In this document: positions 22,954 through 34,925 of the stretch, in pieces
How the letters are laid out: each line of letters starts with the position of its first letter
How positions within the stretch are numbered: position 1 is the first letter of the stretch
From: Sipunculus nudus
Lineage: Eukaryota; Annelida; Sipuncula; Golfingiida; Sipunculidae
Direction of reading: 5' to 3'
Assembly: GCA_026874595.1 (NCBI GenBank)
Contig: CM049320.1
Coordinates: 47,072,714 to 47,136,713 of the forward strand
DNA: 64,000 nucleotides
Made by a program: the position numbers and the translations under genes
Notes under the pieces: model-generated
The model's input: only the letters and a program-made list of their open reading frames with translations
The model's database searches: none
Told to the model about the DNA's origin: nothing

Positions 22954-23555
22954 GCCCGCCCGCATCGATTTCTGGAAAGAAATGCCAGAGAACCATCCCT
23001 TTTTTTATTTTGACCTAACACGAAATATATTTTATTGAGTAATCCGGTCATCCACTTACGTACCTGATTTCCACGAGGATTATCATCGTCAGGGGACAGA
23101 CCTTGTACGACACAGCCGTGTCGGTCAGTCATTCAAACCGGCATATGTACAACATACGTCTTTATTGTTTTATTTATATTATTTTAATATAAACAAATAT
23201 ATTATTAGAATTAACAAAGACCAAGTAATATATTTCGTTGCATGATAATTCAACATACGTACCTGATTTCAGGTCATCCGGCATGGCCACCTGCAGAGTC
23301 GGTCTTCACGGACACAGTCAGTCAAACTAATCTATGACACTCTTGGCAACTGAATCGCTTGTGTGCAACTAATATTATTATTATATTAGATGATAAAGCT
23401 TGACAGAGACAGGATAAATATTGGCGGTAACTTTAAAGCCTGACAGAGAGAAATGAAAGCATTACGTTGCCCGACGTTATATTGGCTTGGAGAAAAGTGA
23501 GTATAGGATGGCTCATCCCTTAGTTTTCTTAATGTGATGTCCTCCCATTTTTTTT
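22952..23555. other. No gene seen
   Basis: Contains a short internal repeat (ACGTACCTGATTTC at about 23058 and 23259) and a degenerate TGACAGAGA pair near 23402 and 23440. Nothing coding recognised. Confidence 0.5.
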
Positions 23556-23559
23556 CTTT

Positions 23560-23640
23560 GGGGGGGGGGGGGGGGCGGGGGGGGGGGCGGGGGGGGGGGA
23601 CTTATTACGCATGGGAGTTTATTACGTCAAACACGGTATG
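23560..23640. repeat. Poly-G tract followed by TATTACGTCAAACACGG
   Basis: About 38 nearly uninterrupted G (23560-23599), then the inverted partner of 13138-13165. Strong G-quadruplex potential on the plus strand. Confidence 0.85.
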
Positions 23641-23931
23641 TGGCAGTTGGTCTCAGACACAAAATACGATATTGTCTCGGTTTGCCACCAGGGGTCATTA
23701 CATTCATCTGTTTCAGGTTTCCTTTTCTGGTCACCCTTTTACAATGCGCCTTTTCATTTTCAGTCGTTTACAGGTTGCGGTTTTCCAAACAGGTTATTGA
23801 CCGTCCGTCTTTCGTTTTAGTAGCGTGCCTCGTTTTAAGTTCGGTCTCATGGTACGTTTTCCTGTGTTAAAGCTACTGTTCAGAGAGTCAGGGAGCATGA
23901 GAGAGGACCCACCACAGGTACTTGCAAACTT

Positions 23932-24725
23932 TGTAAAGGACACTTGTAAATGATTACGATTAAAACCACGTTTTGTCAACCGGTTTCGTTTTTCGTGAAA
24001 TAATGCTTTATGTGCTGCTTGAAACTATTCGGCCTACGACAAATGGCGCAGCCTGCAGGATGTAAATATATATCATTATTTACATAATTTGGAATAGATT
24101 TTTGAACCAGTTTTTATAGACATTAAACAAATATGTAATTTCGACAAACTGGAGCCGGTTTAACAACGCTTTCGCTCTCTCTTACTCATTGCCATGCCAG
24201 TGACGTCTTTACGCAGACGTAAATATGTGAAACAACAGTGTAACTACTATTTTTCTCGACGTGGTGTGTCTATTCCTGGCTGGCTTGAGGGGATATACTT
24301 CTCAACAGATAACATCAGCGATATTATGTAGAACCAGCTTTTCGTGCAAGTTTGGACCCTACATTCTTCGTCCCCTTGTCTTAAAGGAACCACTCAACAC
24401 ACGTTAAAACTGCTGTCATCCAGTAAATACACTGGGACTGTGGTTCTTGGCAGGTCGACTGTGTGAGAGGAAAAGTGTTTTAGGAAGGCAAAGCCCAGAA
24501 CACCGATCATGAGTTTCCGCAGGCCAGCCTGGTTTCCTGGATTCCGAGGAATTCGCTTAACCGTGAACCAGCTGAGTCGCCGCGTAATGTCAAGGACCCA
24601 GTACATGTGGACCTCATTGTAAAGGACACCTGTAAATGATTACGATTAAAACCACGTTCTGTCAACCAGTTTCGTTTTTTCGTGAAATAATGCTTTAAGT
24701 GCGTGCCTGAAACTTTTCGGCCTAC

Positions 24726-24729
<4 letters not shown>
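23932..24729 (+). mobile_element. TRIM-like mini LTR element (candidate)
   Basis: Two direct repeats of about 110 bp (23932-24041 and 24618-24729) start TGTAAAGGACAC(T/C)TGTAA and end GGCCTACGACA. Just after the first lies TGGCGCAGCCTGCAGG (24044-24059), which has the TGG start and position of a tRNA primer site. The internal part is only about 575 bp. No clear polypurine tract or target duplication was found, so this could also be a partial element or two repeat copies. Confidence 0.5.

Positions 24730-24772
<43 letters not shown>
24729..24772. repeat. (AT)n microsatellite
   Basis: Alternating AT directly abutting the second TRIM-like repeat. Confidence 0.95.
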
Positions 24773-24774
<2 letters not shown>

Positions 24775-25100
24775 TATTACTATATATGTAATATATTTTC
24801 TGCCTCTGAAAAGTATATTTTTTTTTATTTCACTTATATGAATAATATTTAAAGCCATGTTCATTTGGAAGATTAATCAGTTGTACACGAGGGAGGGTTT
24901 ATACATGGGAGGGGTCATATTGAGAAAACTTTAAAATATGCAAAGTCAAGAGAACCTTTTGAGACATCTTTCACAAAAAACATGATAATTTTCTGTTCCT
25001 CAACTATTAGCTGTTCTTTTTTAATAATGCAGTCAAACTTCAGAGGGTTGGGGTTCACGTGTGGATGGCTATAAAATTTATATTCTTCAAAATATGGATA

Positions 25101-25296
25101 TTAAAGGGGCCCAATCACCTATATTAAGCAGGTTGAGTTAACCTGTAAGCTGTACCAGCCAAAATATTGCCTTGAAACCGGTTCTGTAAAAGAATGTTAA
25201 ATACAATTGACCGAGCGTGATCAAAGGTGTCAACATATACACAGTGCGTGGGGCCATGTGCAGAAAGAATCACAACGTGTCAATCAGGAGATGCCC
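25101..25296 (-). repeat. TTAA-flanked MITE family, partial copy
   Basis: Begins TTAAAGGGGCCCAATCACC. It is the reverse complement of the right part of the element at 34992-35487 (shared blocks: GTGTCAACATA, CAATCAGGAGATGCCCT, CAATATTTTGGC as complements). Confidence 0.65.
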
Positions 25297-25298
25297 TT

Positions 25299-25566
25299 GT
25301 AAGACATCAGGCCTATAATATCTCTCAGCTATCAGTATTTGGACTGACCCATTAATGCCACCCGATTATAAAGTAGGCTGGGCAACGGCCGGGAATGTTC
25401 AGGCCTCCTCACTCATCTGCGTGCATTTGAATGATTCAGACGTGGGACTAGTGGCACACGTCTGGTCAGCACTAGGTTTAGTCATTTAGACGTGTTAAGG
25501 GGCTAAAGGATAATCGACATAAGGCGAAGTTCAGTAGCCTGCCGCGACCCTTCTAGCTCCCTGTTT
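25299..25566 (+). repeat. Dispersed repeat, copy 1 of a 268-bp pair
   Basis: Near-identical to 32706-32970 in the same orientation, from GTAAGACATCAGGCCT to TTCTAGCTCCCTGTTT. A diverged piece with GTAGCCTGCCGCGA also occurs near 28433. Confidence 0.9.
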
Positions 25567-26072
25567 ATCACGTGTAAATATCAGACTGGCAGTATAATAT
25601 AAAGGACAGATATTTCGGCTACATGGTAATTTAAACCTAAAATTCTGTGTTGTTTTCTATTATCTGTGGGAAAAATCCTTCATTGGCGAGCGTTTGCTAG
25701 CTTGTAAATCTAAAATATTTACGAGCAGTGATTCGAACCTGCATTTTTGGCAATATAGTTCTTCAAAATTTCAAAAATGAACTGCCACATAAAGTAGTTA
25801 GGTAAATAAATTAGGAAGAGTGAAGATGGAGAAGACCACCCAATCCAGAAGTTCAAGAACCCTGGAGATACTACGGTATGTGAATCCCTGGAAATAGGCC
25901 TACTACGGTAATTGAATTTTGTGTTTAAGTGTCATAGAGTACAATATACTATAGTACGTATCAGAAAGGGCCCTATGAGGCTGGTTGAATAGATTTGACG
26001 TAGATATCATGTGAAATTGGCCTCTGTGACCTTTTAAAGTGAATTACTCGAGCATAAGTATGCCTGGCGGTA

Positions 26073-27526
26073 ACAGGAACTCTCGGCCCCAGAGACACTC
26101 GGCCAGGAGACACTCGGCCCAAGCGACTCTCGGCCCCAGAGACACTCGGCCCCAGAGACAGTCGGCCCCTGAGCCTTGGGACCTAGCGACACTCGGCCCT
26201 AAGGCCGTCGGTCGGTCCCAGAGACACTCGACCCACAGGTGATTCAAGCCCCGGGAAACCTCTCGTTAACACAATTGTTCCCGTAGATATATTGAGTCGC
26301 CCTTGCCCATTTCAATGAAATTTTAGTTAAATGTCTGGCTAAAGTTAAACCGTTACATCATTTTAAACTCCAAATTGTTCTTGAAATGTTATAAAATATG
26401 TTTATGTGCCCGATAGCATTTTGTGTTAATTTTATATTGTGTAAGGCAGGACAGCAAAACTTTAGTGTGATTGTTTCACTGAAGAAAAATCTTATTTGTA
26501 TGTTTTACTTCCTTTTGACTTAGTTTATAAATTAAAATCTCAAATTTTGAATTTATAATAAAAGTTTAGTAAGCATTTAGAAAAGAACAGGATTTTGGAC
26601 AAATTTCAGGCCATATGCTTGTGGGATTTGTTTTAAAAATTTATATTAAAATTACAAATTAACTTTTCTAACTTCATTACATTCGAATTAAAGAAATACA
26701 ACTTATTACCCCATGCCGTTTACATGAAATGTAAACATCAAAGTTTTACAATGTCCAAAAAGCTGATGTTTACCGTAATTATAAAAAAATATTCAATTTT
26801 TAATTACGGTACTTAAAAAAGCTTAAAATTAAAAACCTTCAGGCTTGAAATACGCTGAATGACAAAAATTACATTTTGATTCAATTTGGCTCGTCACAAT
26901 GATGATTAGGACTAATCTTGCCTTTTTACATCCCAAATAACAGTAAGGGTTATATGTTATATGGCTTTTTATCTTTTAAACTTTTTATTTTAAAATTTGG
27001 AGGTTAAAAAATTGAAATAGAATTTCGAAATTAATTTTAATGGATTCGAATTCAGCACATCAAAATTAGGAAAGGTGGTAGGTCTGATTGAATTTTGCAA
27101 TAAAAATTTCGCCTTTTGGACACCTTTCCAGAGGGGTAATGTTTTGAAATATAATCTCCATGAATCATTGTAACAGAAAATGGCATCAAACATAATAATG
27201 ACGGGGGTGCAGCAAAACTTAAAATTTCAGGATTGGCCCCAGGACTATCTTTCTTCATTTTTTCTCTGTTTCCTTTGTCTTTCATTCATTCCGCCACCAG
27301 CATGTCCACCTGGCTTGGTAATGACTTCTTGGTTAGTTGATTATGGATATGCTCAATCAGTGGTCTACCAAACTTACTATGCACATGCACAATAGTCATT
27401 GTTATAACTGCACTAATCACTTCCATTGTTTCTTTATTCATTAATATAAACCATTATAAAGATTACTCCAGCATAATACACAAAAAAATATGAACACTGA
27501 ATTTATATGGATCCCATTGTTTAATG

Positions 27527-27606
<80 letters not shown>

Positions 27607-27721
27607 TCTTTATCACTGCGGAGCGATTGTACAACATCATTTATTCAGTCAGCTATATGAATTTCAAATAAAATATTAATATGTATTAAAATATACATAT
27701 ATATATATGTATATATAATTG

Positions 27722-27778
<57 letters not shown>

Positions 27779-27844
27779 GATATATCATTATTTGGACTGT
27801 CATAGAATAATGCTTTTGATTGTTTCAGAATTAATCACGGTTTC

Positions 27845-27900
<56 letters not shown>

Positions 27901-28201
27901 TTGTGTGTGCATTATGTTTTATTCATAGAAAATTCAGCTTTTGGTGCTTAAATTCGTGGCATACTAGTACCGGTATTTATAAATAGCTTGTTACTACGGG
28001 AACCATTGTGTTAACCTGTGGGCCGAGTGTCTCTGGGACCGACCGACGGCCTTAGGGCCGAGTGTCGCTAGGTCCCCTTGCATGCTCAGGGGCCGACTGT
28101 CTCTGGGGCCGAGTGTCTCTTGGGCCGAGTGTCTCTGGGGCCGAGAGTCGCTTGGGCCGAGTGTCTCCGGGCCGAGTGTCTCTGGGGCCGAGAGTTCCTG
28201 T
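26073..28201. mobile_element. 2.1-kb element with about 210-bp TIRs made of GAGACACTCGGCCC repeats
   Basis: The left end (ACAGGAACTCTCGGCCCC, 26073-26287) is matched by the reverse complement at 27997-28201, including the phrases CCTAGCGACACTCGG, AAGGCCGTCGGTCGG and GTTAACACAAT.GTTCCCG. Each arm holds about eight imperfect copies of a 15-17 bp unit GAGACACTCGGCCCC. The interior is AT-rich with three (AT)n arrays (27532-27602, 27726-27774, 27846-27896) and no transposase. The target duplication is unclear. Confidence 0.85.
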
Positions 28202-28249
28202 ATTCATTGGCAATAACCATGGTTAGCAATGAGGCTGGAATTATGGAAT

Positions 28250-28600
28250 TGCCCTAGTTCGCATGAAAAATGGCCCTGAGCGTCTTGAAATGAAGAATTG
28301 CTGTAAATGACATGAAAAAAAATGGCCCGAAGTGGCTAGAAATTGGGAACTGCTGTAGTTCAATCGCATGAAAAATGACCTCAGCGCTCGAAAGGTTCAA
28401 ACATGTGTCGAAATAAGGCGAACCTGTATTGTAGTAGCCTGCCGCGATATTTTGAAAACTTTCCAATAGCGCTAAAACGAGGAATGGCTGTATAATTTTA
28501 AAAAAATATGAAAAAATGTGCCTTGGGGCAACCAGTGTGTTACGCTCCCGAGGCAGCGGAAATCTTGCGCTTCTAAAAAAGCAACTGATTTTCACGCCGC
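28250..28600. repeat. Degenerate tandem-like region with GCATGAAAAATG(G/A)CC units
   Basis: ATGAAAAATGGCCC, ATGAAAAAAAATGGCCC and ATGAAAAATGACC recur at roughly 55-65 base spacing (28262, 28309, 28368), each followed by similar words (GAAAT..GG/AATTGCTGTA). Confidence 0.5.
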
Positions 28601-28628
28601 CAGCTTTGACCGTTTATGATATATTTAG

Positions 28629-29125
28629 ACACCAGATGGCGGTTTGTTGTCCACTGAAATAAACGTGCGTACGATGTGACAAACAGCCAATCAGATGCCA
28701 ATAAACAAACACTCGACAGGCATCCTGTCTCCGCCCATTGCCGCGCTTCAAGCGCCGCCTGATGAGTTTCCGGTCGAATTCAAATTGCTCCCTCTGCATT
28801 CTCGCATCATCGACCGATTCGATTATGACATTATGACTGTGTTAGCGTAGCCATGTATCTGTTGTCTGCAGAACTGAAACCAGCCAGCGAGGTGTGCACG
28901 CAGCCTTTGTTGTTAAGTTTCGTTTGAATTACAGCTCACCGGCCGAGCATCCTATGTGCCCAAGGCCCTAAGCAAACCACGTCAGGGGAAATTCTCTCTG
29001 AGCCTGTGGCCTGTAGAGACGGTTACGTTGGGGGATGAGCTGTCACTCAAAAAGAAATTAATATGATTGGCTCCGTGTATTCCTCGCTTGGCTTTGTCTT
29101 CCAGCACAAGGTCTCATCTGATTGG
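28629..29125. promoter_or_regulatory. Possible promoter region with CCAAT boxes and a CTCF-like site
   Basis: This is a higher-GC island in AT-rich DNA. A consensus CCAAT box (AGCCAATCAG) lies at 28685-28694, with inverted ATTGG at 29066 and 29121. A 14 of 15 match to the CTCF consensus lies at 28629-28643. An ATG with 13 sense codons followed by GAGGTGTGC occurs at 28852-28890 and could be a first exon with a weak donor. I cannot name the gene and this may be chance. Confidence 0.3.
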
Positions 29126-29530
29126 ACAAAAATACAGTGCTCCCCTCTGGTGTTGCAATTCAGGATACGAGGTCATAACAAACAGCGCCTTACGATATAG
29201 GAAGTAGCCCTATAGGTAAAGCGCTGTGTAAAGAGCGTACCAGTGTGTAAAGAATGACACAAGTGTGGTGTCATATGATCGGCCCGGAGGTAGGCCTATA
29301 TTGTAAGAAAATGTACTAAAGTATTGTACTTATTGACACAGGTATGTGCCACTATTGTTTTGATGTACATGAAATGTAGAAACTGTAGAAAATGTAACTT
29401 TGAGTGTATCTGTTAATAGTACGGAGCCAGGTTAGGCAGCATGAACTAATTGTATAGAGATGGAGCAGTGTGTTTATTAAGTTAATGTAAAAGATGAGGT
29501 AAAGTTTGTTATGTCAAGTAAGCGTTGATA

Positions 29531-29534
<4 letters not shown>

Positions 29535-29582
<48 letters not shown>
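29535..29582. repeat. (GT)n(AT)n microsatellite
   Basis: Short GT run followed by AT run. Confidence 0.9.
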
Positions 29583-29586
<4 letters not shown>

Positions 29587-32440
29587 AAGGCTCTACAAAT
29601 CCTTTTAGCAATGCCGAACATTATAATTGTTATGATAAAAAGGGGACAGGCAATCGTTCATTTATTAATTATGCTGATTACGTGCTACATATATATGTAT
29701 AGATAGAGTGATAAACTGCAGACTTTAGTGTAAAGTTGACATAAAAATAAAAATAAAAACGAAAAAAACTGTGTAAAATATTGTTATATCAATATGTCCC
29801 ATTATTAATCCATATAACAATCATTAAAATAAATAAATGTTAAAGTAAGCATATAATACAGTCTAAAAATAATAATATCATTCTTCATTTTTGTATATCT
29901 TTGTTAAATCTATTAGGCTGGTTTCAAGGGTTTAATATTGTGACTGAACACGATCTTACCATTTATAACTTTTAAAAAATTAAAACATTTTAGCTTTAAA
30001 ATAATAATAATAAACATTTAAAAAAATGCTAAGGAAACCAATAAGTGTATATGTGCAGTCGATCCTGAAAACTGACATGGTCTGAATGCTAACCCTGTAA
30101 AAAGTCATAAATATGAACGTCTAGAAATTTTCTGTCATTCACTGGCCGGGGCAGCAATTAGTGACATGTTTCATCTGATAATCAGTTTGTTCCCATGTTA
30201 CAGGGCCAAGCAGACAATACTTCATTCACTTAACCCATAGGGGAAAAGCCTGATAAAGAATATACAATAAAATAAAAATTTAATTTTCATATTTATTTCT
30301 CATATTCATTTTTTATATTTATATACATTTCATAGTTATTAAATGCTTAAGATCATAATCTATTTAACAATTAAAATTGATGTACAAAACAGTAATTTCT
30401 CGTTTTAAAGTGAATTTTATCAACAGATCAAAAGCGAGCACCAAGATCCAATAACATCCTCCTGTGAAAGTAGTAGTGATACCAATCTTGTAGTACGAGT
30501 CTATGAAATTAAAATAAATAAAAACAGAAAAAAATTACATATACCCAAAAAAAATGTACAACTCTAAGGCCCAACTGGATAACATATAATTTGATACTAA
30601 GTGCAGGTGCAGAATTTGTTGTTTAAGGGACAAAGTCAATAATTTTTTAAATTTGAATTGTAATGGGTATTTTTGTGTGGTTAAAATCAATCATCTAAAT
30701 TTTTAATGAAAACTCTTTAGTGGTAAATATTACTCAATAACAAACCAGACAATAACAAACCTTCTGAATAATGTATATTAAATTAACGTAACTTGTTCTC
30801 TGTGAGGTATATAGTTTAAATAAATTTCTGTTTTGCCTAGAAAAATAAAGCCCCTAGTTAACACCTGTGGCAACTGAAAGAGGTATTTCTAAAGTAGGTA
30901 AATAGCTATATTGAAAGAATCTATCACATGCTCAGTCAGATGTGCATTCACAGTGAGATAAAACAAGTCACAAGTTTAGGCTACACACTGGTATCAGATG
31001 ATGTAACACACAACGGCCAACAGCTTTGTGATCGCCCAAACCCTTATAATCGCCCTCCTTTTATCAGTGCTCCTGAATTCACACTATATAACCCTGTATA
31101 TGTAACGTCTGATATCTACCAACACCTAGTCTTATGCGTGTCTCTCTGTTGCGTGTAAGCACTCAGCTGTCAAAATGCTTATCAGGTGCATGCAGTAGCT
31201 TTGTGCACCTTTTCGAGTGTCAGGAAAGACTGATTAACTCCAGTAATCCCAGATAAGTTAAATCTGGCTGAGATTTATGCATGTTTGTTGACTGTAAAGT
31301 GTGTTGAAGGGGCATTTACGAAAGAGGAAACATAGAGTAATATTTGTGGATGCCATTAACCACCCTGTACACATGCAGTTTAATAATTTGAACAACATAT
31401 GACAATTAAAATTAACAACTAATTTCTATTCCTAGTAGTACACCTTATAATAACTGGATTTAAACGTTAAATGTAAGTAATTAAATGTATTAAAATTGAT
31501 TTAGGAATTACACTCAATATATCTGTTAGGTTGTTATTAGCTGGTTCACTCTCTCGCATTAAAGATTTGAATAAATAGTGTGTTATTTATAAGAAATAGT
31601 GTGATATTTTATTCATAAATCGACCAACTATATTCTGTTGATCTCTTTGAAAACTGATCCAGTATTCTATTATTACAGCTTCGATTTAAGGGTATTTACT
31701 TTCTTCCTGTTAGTATAACATAACTTGCATAACCAAATATAACAATTGATTACGAAAACATTTTATTATACTTTGAGTTTAATTGTTATTCATGCAAGTT
31801 TGCATCCATTTAGGTACATATAAACCCTGGTAATGTATTGTTATTTACCTGACCATATACTTCATTCAACCTGTATATGATAATTGTTACATTAACCAGA
31901 TCAGTATACAATGTCAGAGTAATTCAGACCTGTAAACTCTAAGCGGTAGTCATTTAAAGTCATTATTTGTTCATTATTGATATATATGGTGATATAATTT
32001 GTGTGGAATAGATGCTGCGGCGTTGTTTTATTTCTTTGCAGGAGAAAGCATACATGTTCTGCCTCCTGCATACACCAGTATGTTCAGCACAGCTACAAGT
32101 TACAACACGGGGGATACAGTTGATGTTGCCCAGCAGCAGTGCCCCTAACATATATATTAAAAAAATATATAGCAATACAATAAATAGAAAATCTGCTTAT
32201 GGACATACCACCTTGTGCAAGGTTATAATGAAAGACATTTTTGAATGCTAAATCTCAGTAATTTATGAGTAGGACTGTCGTATATATTTTTTGCTACGCT
32301 GAGATAAGGCAGCAAATTTGGACATTATGCAAAATAAATTGCAAGCATTAATGTTTTATTGATGCATGAAATACTATTCTATGTTGTTATCATTCCATTA
32401 CTAACTGATGTGTTAATTTGAATAAACTTACCAATTTACA
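29583..32440. other. AT-rich, no gene recognised
   Basis: About 2.8 kb with only short open frames and no domain motif or structured repeat that I can see. Confidence 0.5.
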
Positions 32441-32447
32441 AAATTGT

Positions 32448-32701
32448 GGGGGGGGGGGGGGGACAGATGAAGATATTACAGTTATATAAAATAAATACTG
32501 CCAGCTCTGTCAGGCACAATTAATTACAAGCTCATGGTTTTTCCTGGAATCTCTGTCCCCAGGTTTTTTTTTTTTTTTTACCTTGAAGCTGTAATGTTCG
32601 TCTGTTCAAAATTGCTTTTGCCTGTATACGGCCAAGATGTATTCTTTATTTAACAAAAAAAAACTTCGTTTTTTTTTCAAACACGGGGGGGGGGGGGGGG
32701 G
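32448..32701. repeat. Two poly-G tracts
   Basis: G-runs of about 15 and 17 at 32448-32462 and 32685-32701, both followed by GA; the second directly abuts a dispersed repeat. Confidence 0.9.
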
Positions 32702-32705
32702 AAGT

Positions 32706-32970
32706 GTAAGACATCAGGCCTACTATCTCTCAGCTATCAGTATTTGGACTGAACCATTAATGCCACCCCTATTATAAAGTAGGCTGGGCAACGGCCGGGA
32801 ATGTTCAGGCCTCCTCACTTTTCTGCGTGCATTTGAATGATGCAGACGTGGGCCAGGGCCCACGTCTGGTCAGCACTAGGTTTAGTCATTTAGACGTGTC
32901 AAAGGGCTAAAGGATAATCGACATAAAGCAAAGTTCAGTAGCCTGCCGCAACCCTTCTAGCTCCCTGTTT
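32706..32970 (+). repeat. Dispersed repeat, copy 2, with perfect hairpin
   Basis: Partner of 25299-25566. Contains CAGACGTGGGCC (32843-32854) and its exact complement GGCCCACGTCTG (32857-32868) around a 2-base loop; copy 1 has a weaker version. Confidence 0.9.
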
Positions 32971-34025
32971 GGTGCCATGGCTGGTCGACATGGTTGTTTT
33001 GTAATGATGAGTTAGAAATTGTTGCAAATAACATTTTGTGACCACACCATGCATTTCCTAATGTTAAAATTGAAGCATTGTGAACATAAGATGTATATTA
33101 TTAACATGATCATTGGTTGGCTTTTTAGTAATTGTTTACAGTTCCGTAGTTTATACATTTGTTTAATTGGACCTATTGTTTTATATGGATCTATTTTTAT
33201 ATATATTATTAAATATATGTTTTTTTTTTATTTTATAAATGTATACAGTTGAAATATAACTAATGTCCCCAGTCCACAGATGCAAGAACCTGGTGGTGTA
33301 TGGGGGGCGGGGGGGGGGGGGGGCGTTAGGTGGGGGAGGTTTAATGGCAGTTAATGGATGGTGGGATTAACTACACTTCTGCATGTACATACAGGGCAAA
33401 CAAAGCCTGATCTCAAATTCTGCAGAGGCAGGAATATAATGAACAAATGTTTGTATCAGATCTTCCTTTTTTTCATTCTACAATTGCATCATCATCAATC
33501 TTAATCTTGTCAGATATATATCACATCATGCATTCAAATGTATATCTTTTTTTACCACAGAATGTTACTTTAAATTTGCAAAACAATAAATGTCTAAAAA
33601 AAAATAACGGATTCAGATTTTAAAATTGTGCCTTTATTCATCCATAATTTGCCTCATATTTAATAAATTTATGCAAACTGATGGGTTTTATTATATTTTA
33701 ATTGTTAAAATCATTTAAAAGAAAATTGATTTATTAAAAATGCTAAAATGCTACATTAACACAACATGGCATCTTCTGGATTACTCCTTGAAATACTTTT
33801 TCATGGAAAGTTTTGTATATTGGAGTTGAAACAGCTTTACAATTAAGGAAATACAGTGCAAAGAATATCAATTACTGCATAACACTTGATAGGTAGGGTT
33901 GGCGGGGGGGGGGGGGGGGGGGATGGGATATAAGAATTACCGTACACCTGTCACAGCAGGGGATCTCTTCTCAGTGACTGTAACAAATCAGGAACCCTTT
34001 GCATAGCTGACTTCCAGTGACCAGG
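32971..34025. other. AT-rich, no gene; two further poly-G tracts
   Basis: G-runs at about 33302-33323 and 33902-33922. No coding feature recognised. Confidence 0.6.
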
Positions 34026-34029
34026 AGTG

Positions 34030-34330
34030 GGCTACCTGCATCTCGACAAAAGCAAGTGACTATAAGAGCCTCAAGAAAAAAATCAATAACTGGCCTAATT
34101 TTCAAGCTTTTTTTATTCAAATTTCAGATTAACATTAGTTAAATACTAATGTTTACATGCTGTGAAAATTAAATCAAAACTACTCACAGGAAAAACTGTG
34201 CTATAGTCAAAGTTGGGCAAAATTTAAAGTAATTATTTTATTTTCATGCTAATAACTTAAAATTTTTACAAAATTCAGATCCAAATTCGGGTATACAATT
34301 GAATCTATGTTAACGCATGCATACAGTTTA
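34030..34330 (-). repeat. Dispersed repeat related to 60920-61210
   Basis: Reverse complement resemblance to 60920-61210: blocks such as GGCTCTTG, AATTAGGC(T/C)AGTTATTGA, TTTAATTTTCACA and TTTGCCCAAC. Confidence 0.6.
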
Positions 34331-34539
34331 AACGCATTAAGGTGTCAGTCATTTAAAAGGTTTAACAACAAAAATATCTTATTCTATGCTAAATAGGCCT
34401 ATTCAATATTCGGTAATCTATTGGTTTCATCATTCTGGATGATATGAGATATAGGATGAAGTCTTTTAAAATTAGGGTCATGACCCTTAATATGAGAGGG
34501 CCCTTGGCCTTAATCATTTTCCATATTGTTAGAAAACAA

Positions 34540-34925
34540 ACAAAAACATTGTTTCTCCAGTGGATAAGAGTTTGAAAACCTGTGACCTTGACCAACACCT
34601 TCAAGGTCGAATCTGCCGATATATACGATTTTTTTGGTGAACCCGATAACTTTTGAAGTACCCAACTTTTTTCTTCAAATATGGCACACAGATTGTTTGC
34701 ACCAAGATTTTAGACCTGTTTGAAGACTGAGAACCTTGACCCTGCTTTTCAAGGTCAAAGCTGCAGAAACGTAGGAATTTTGTTAACACCATATCTTTTT
34801 GGGTACAGCATTTCTCTTCATCAATTTTGATTCACAAATTGTTTCCACCAAGATCTAAGGCATGTTTGAAGATTGGTGACCATGACCCTGCTTTTCAATA
34901 TCAAATCTGCAGAAATGTAGGATTC
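34540..34925. repeat. About 143-bp tandem repeat, three imperfect units
   Basis: GTTTGAA(A/G)A.TG.GACC.TGACC followed by AAGGTC(A/G)AA(T/G)CTGC repeats near 34572, 34718 and 34862. It ends directly at the Helentron fragment. The units carry AGGTCA-type half-sites. Confidence 0.65.

Noticed and set aside
24394-24606. 70-codon minus-strand frame inside the TRIM-like element
   Set aside because: No recognisable retroelement or host domain; not enough to call a gene.
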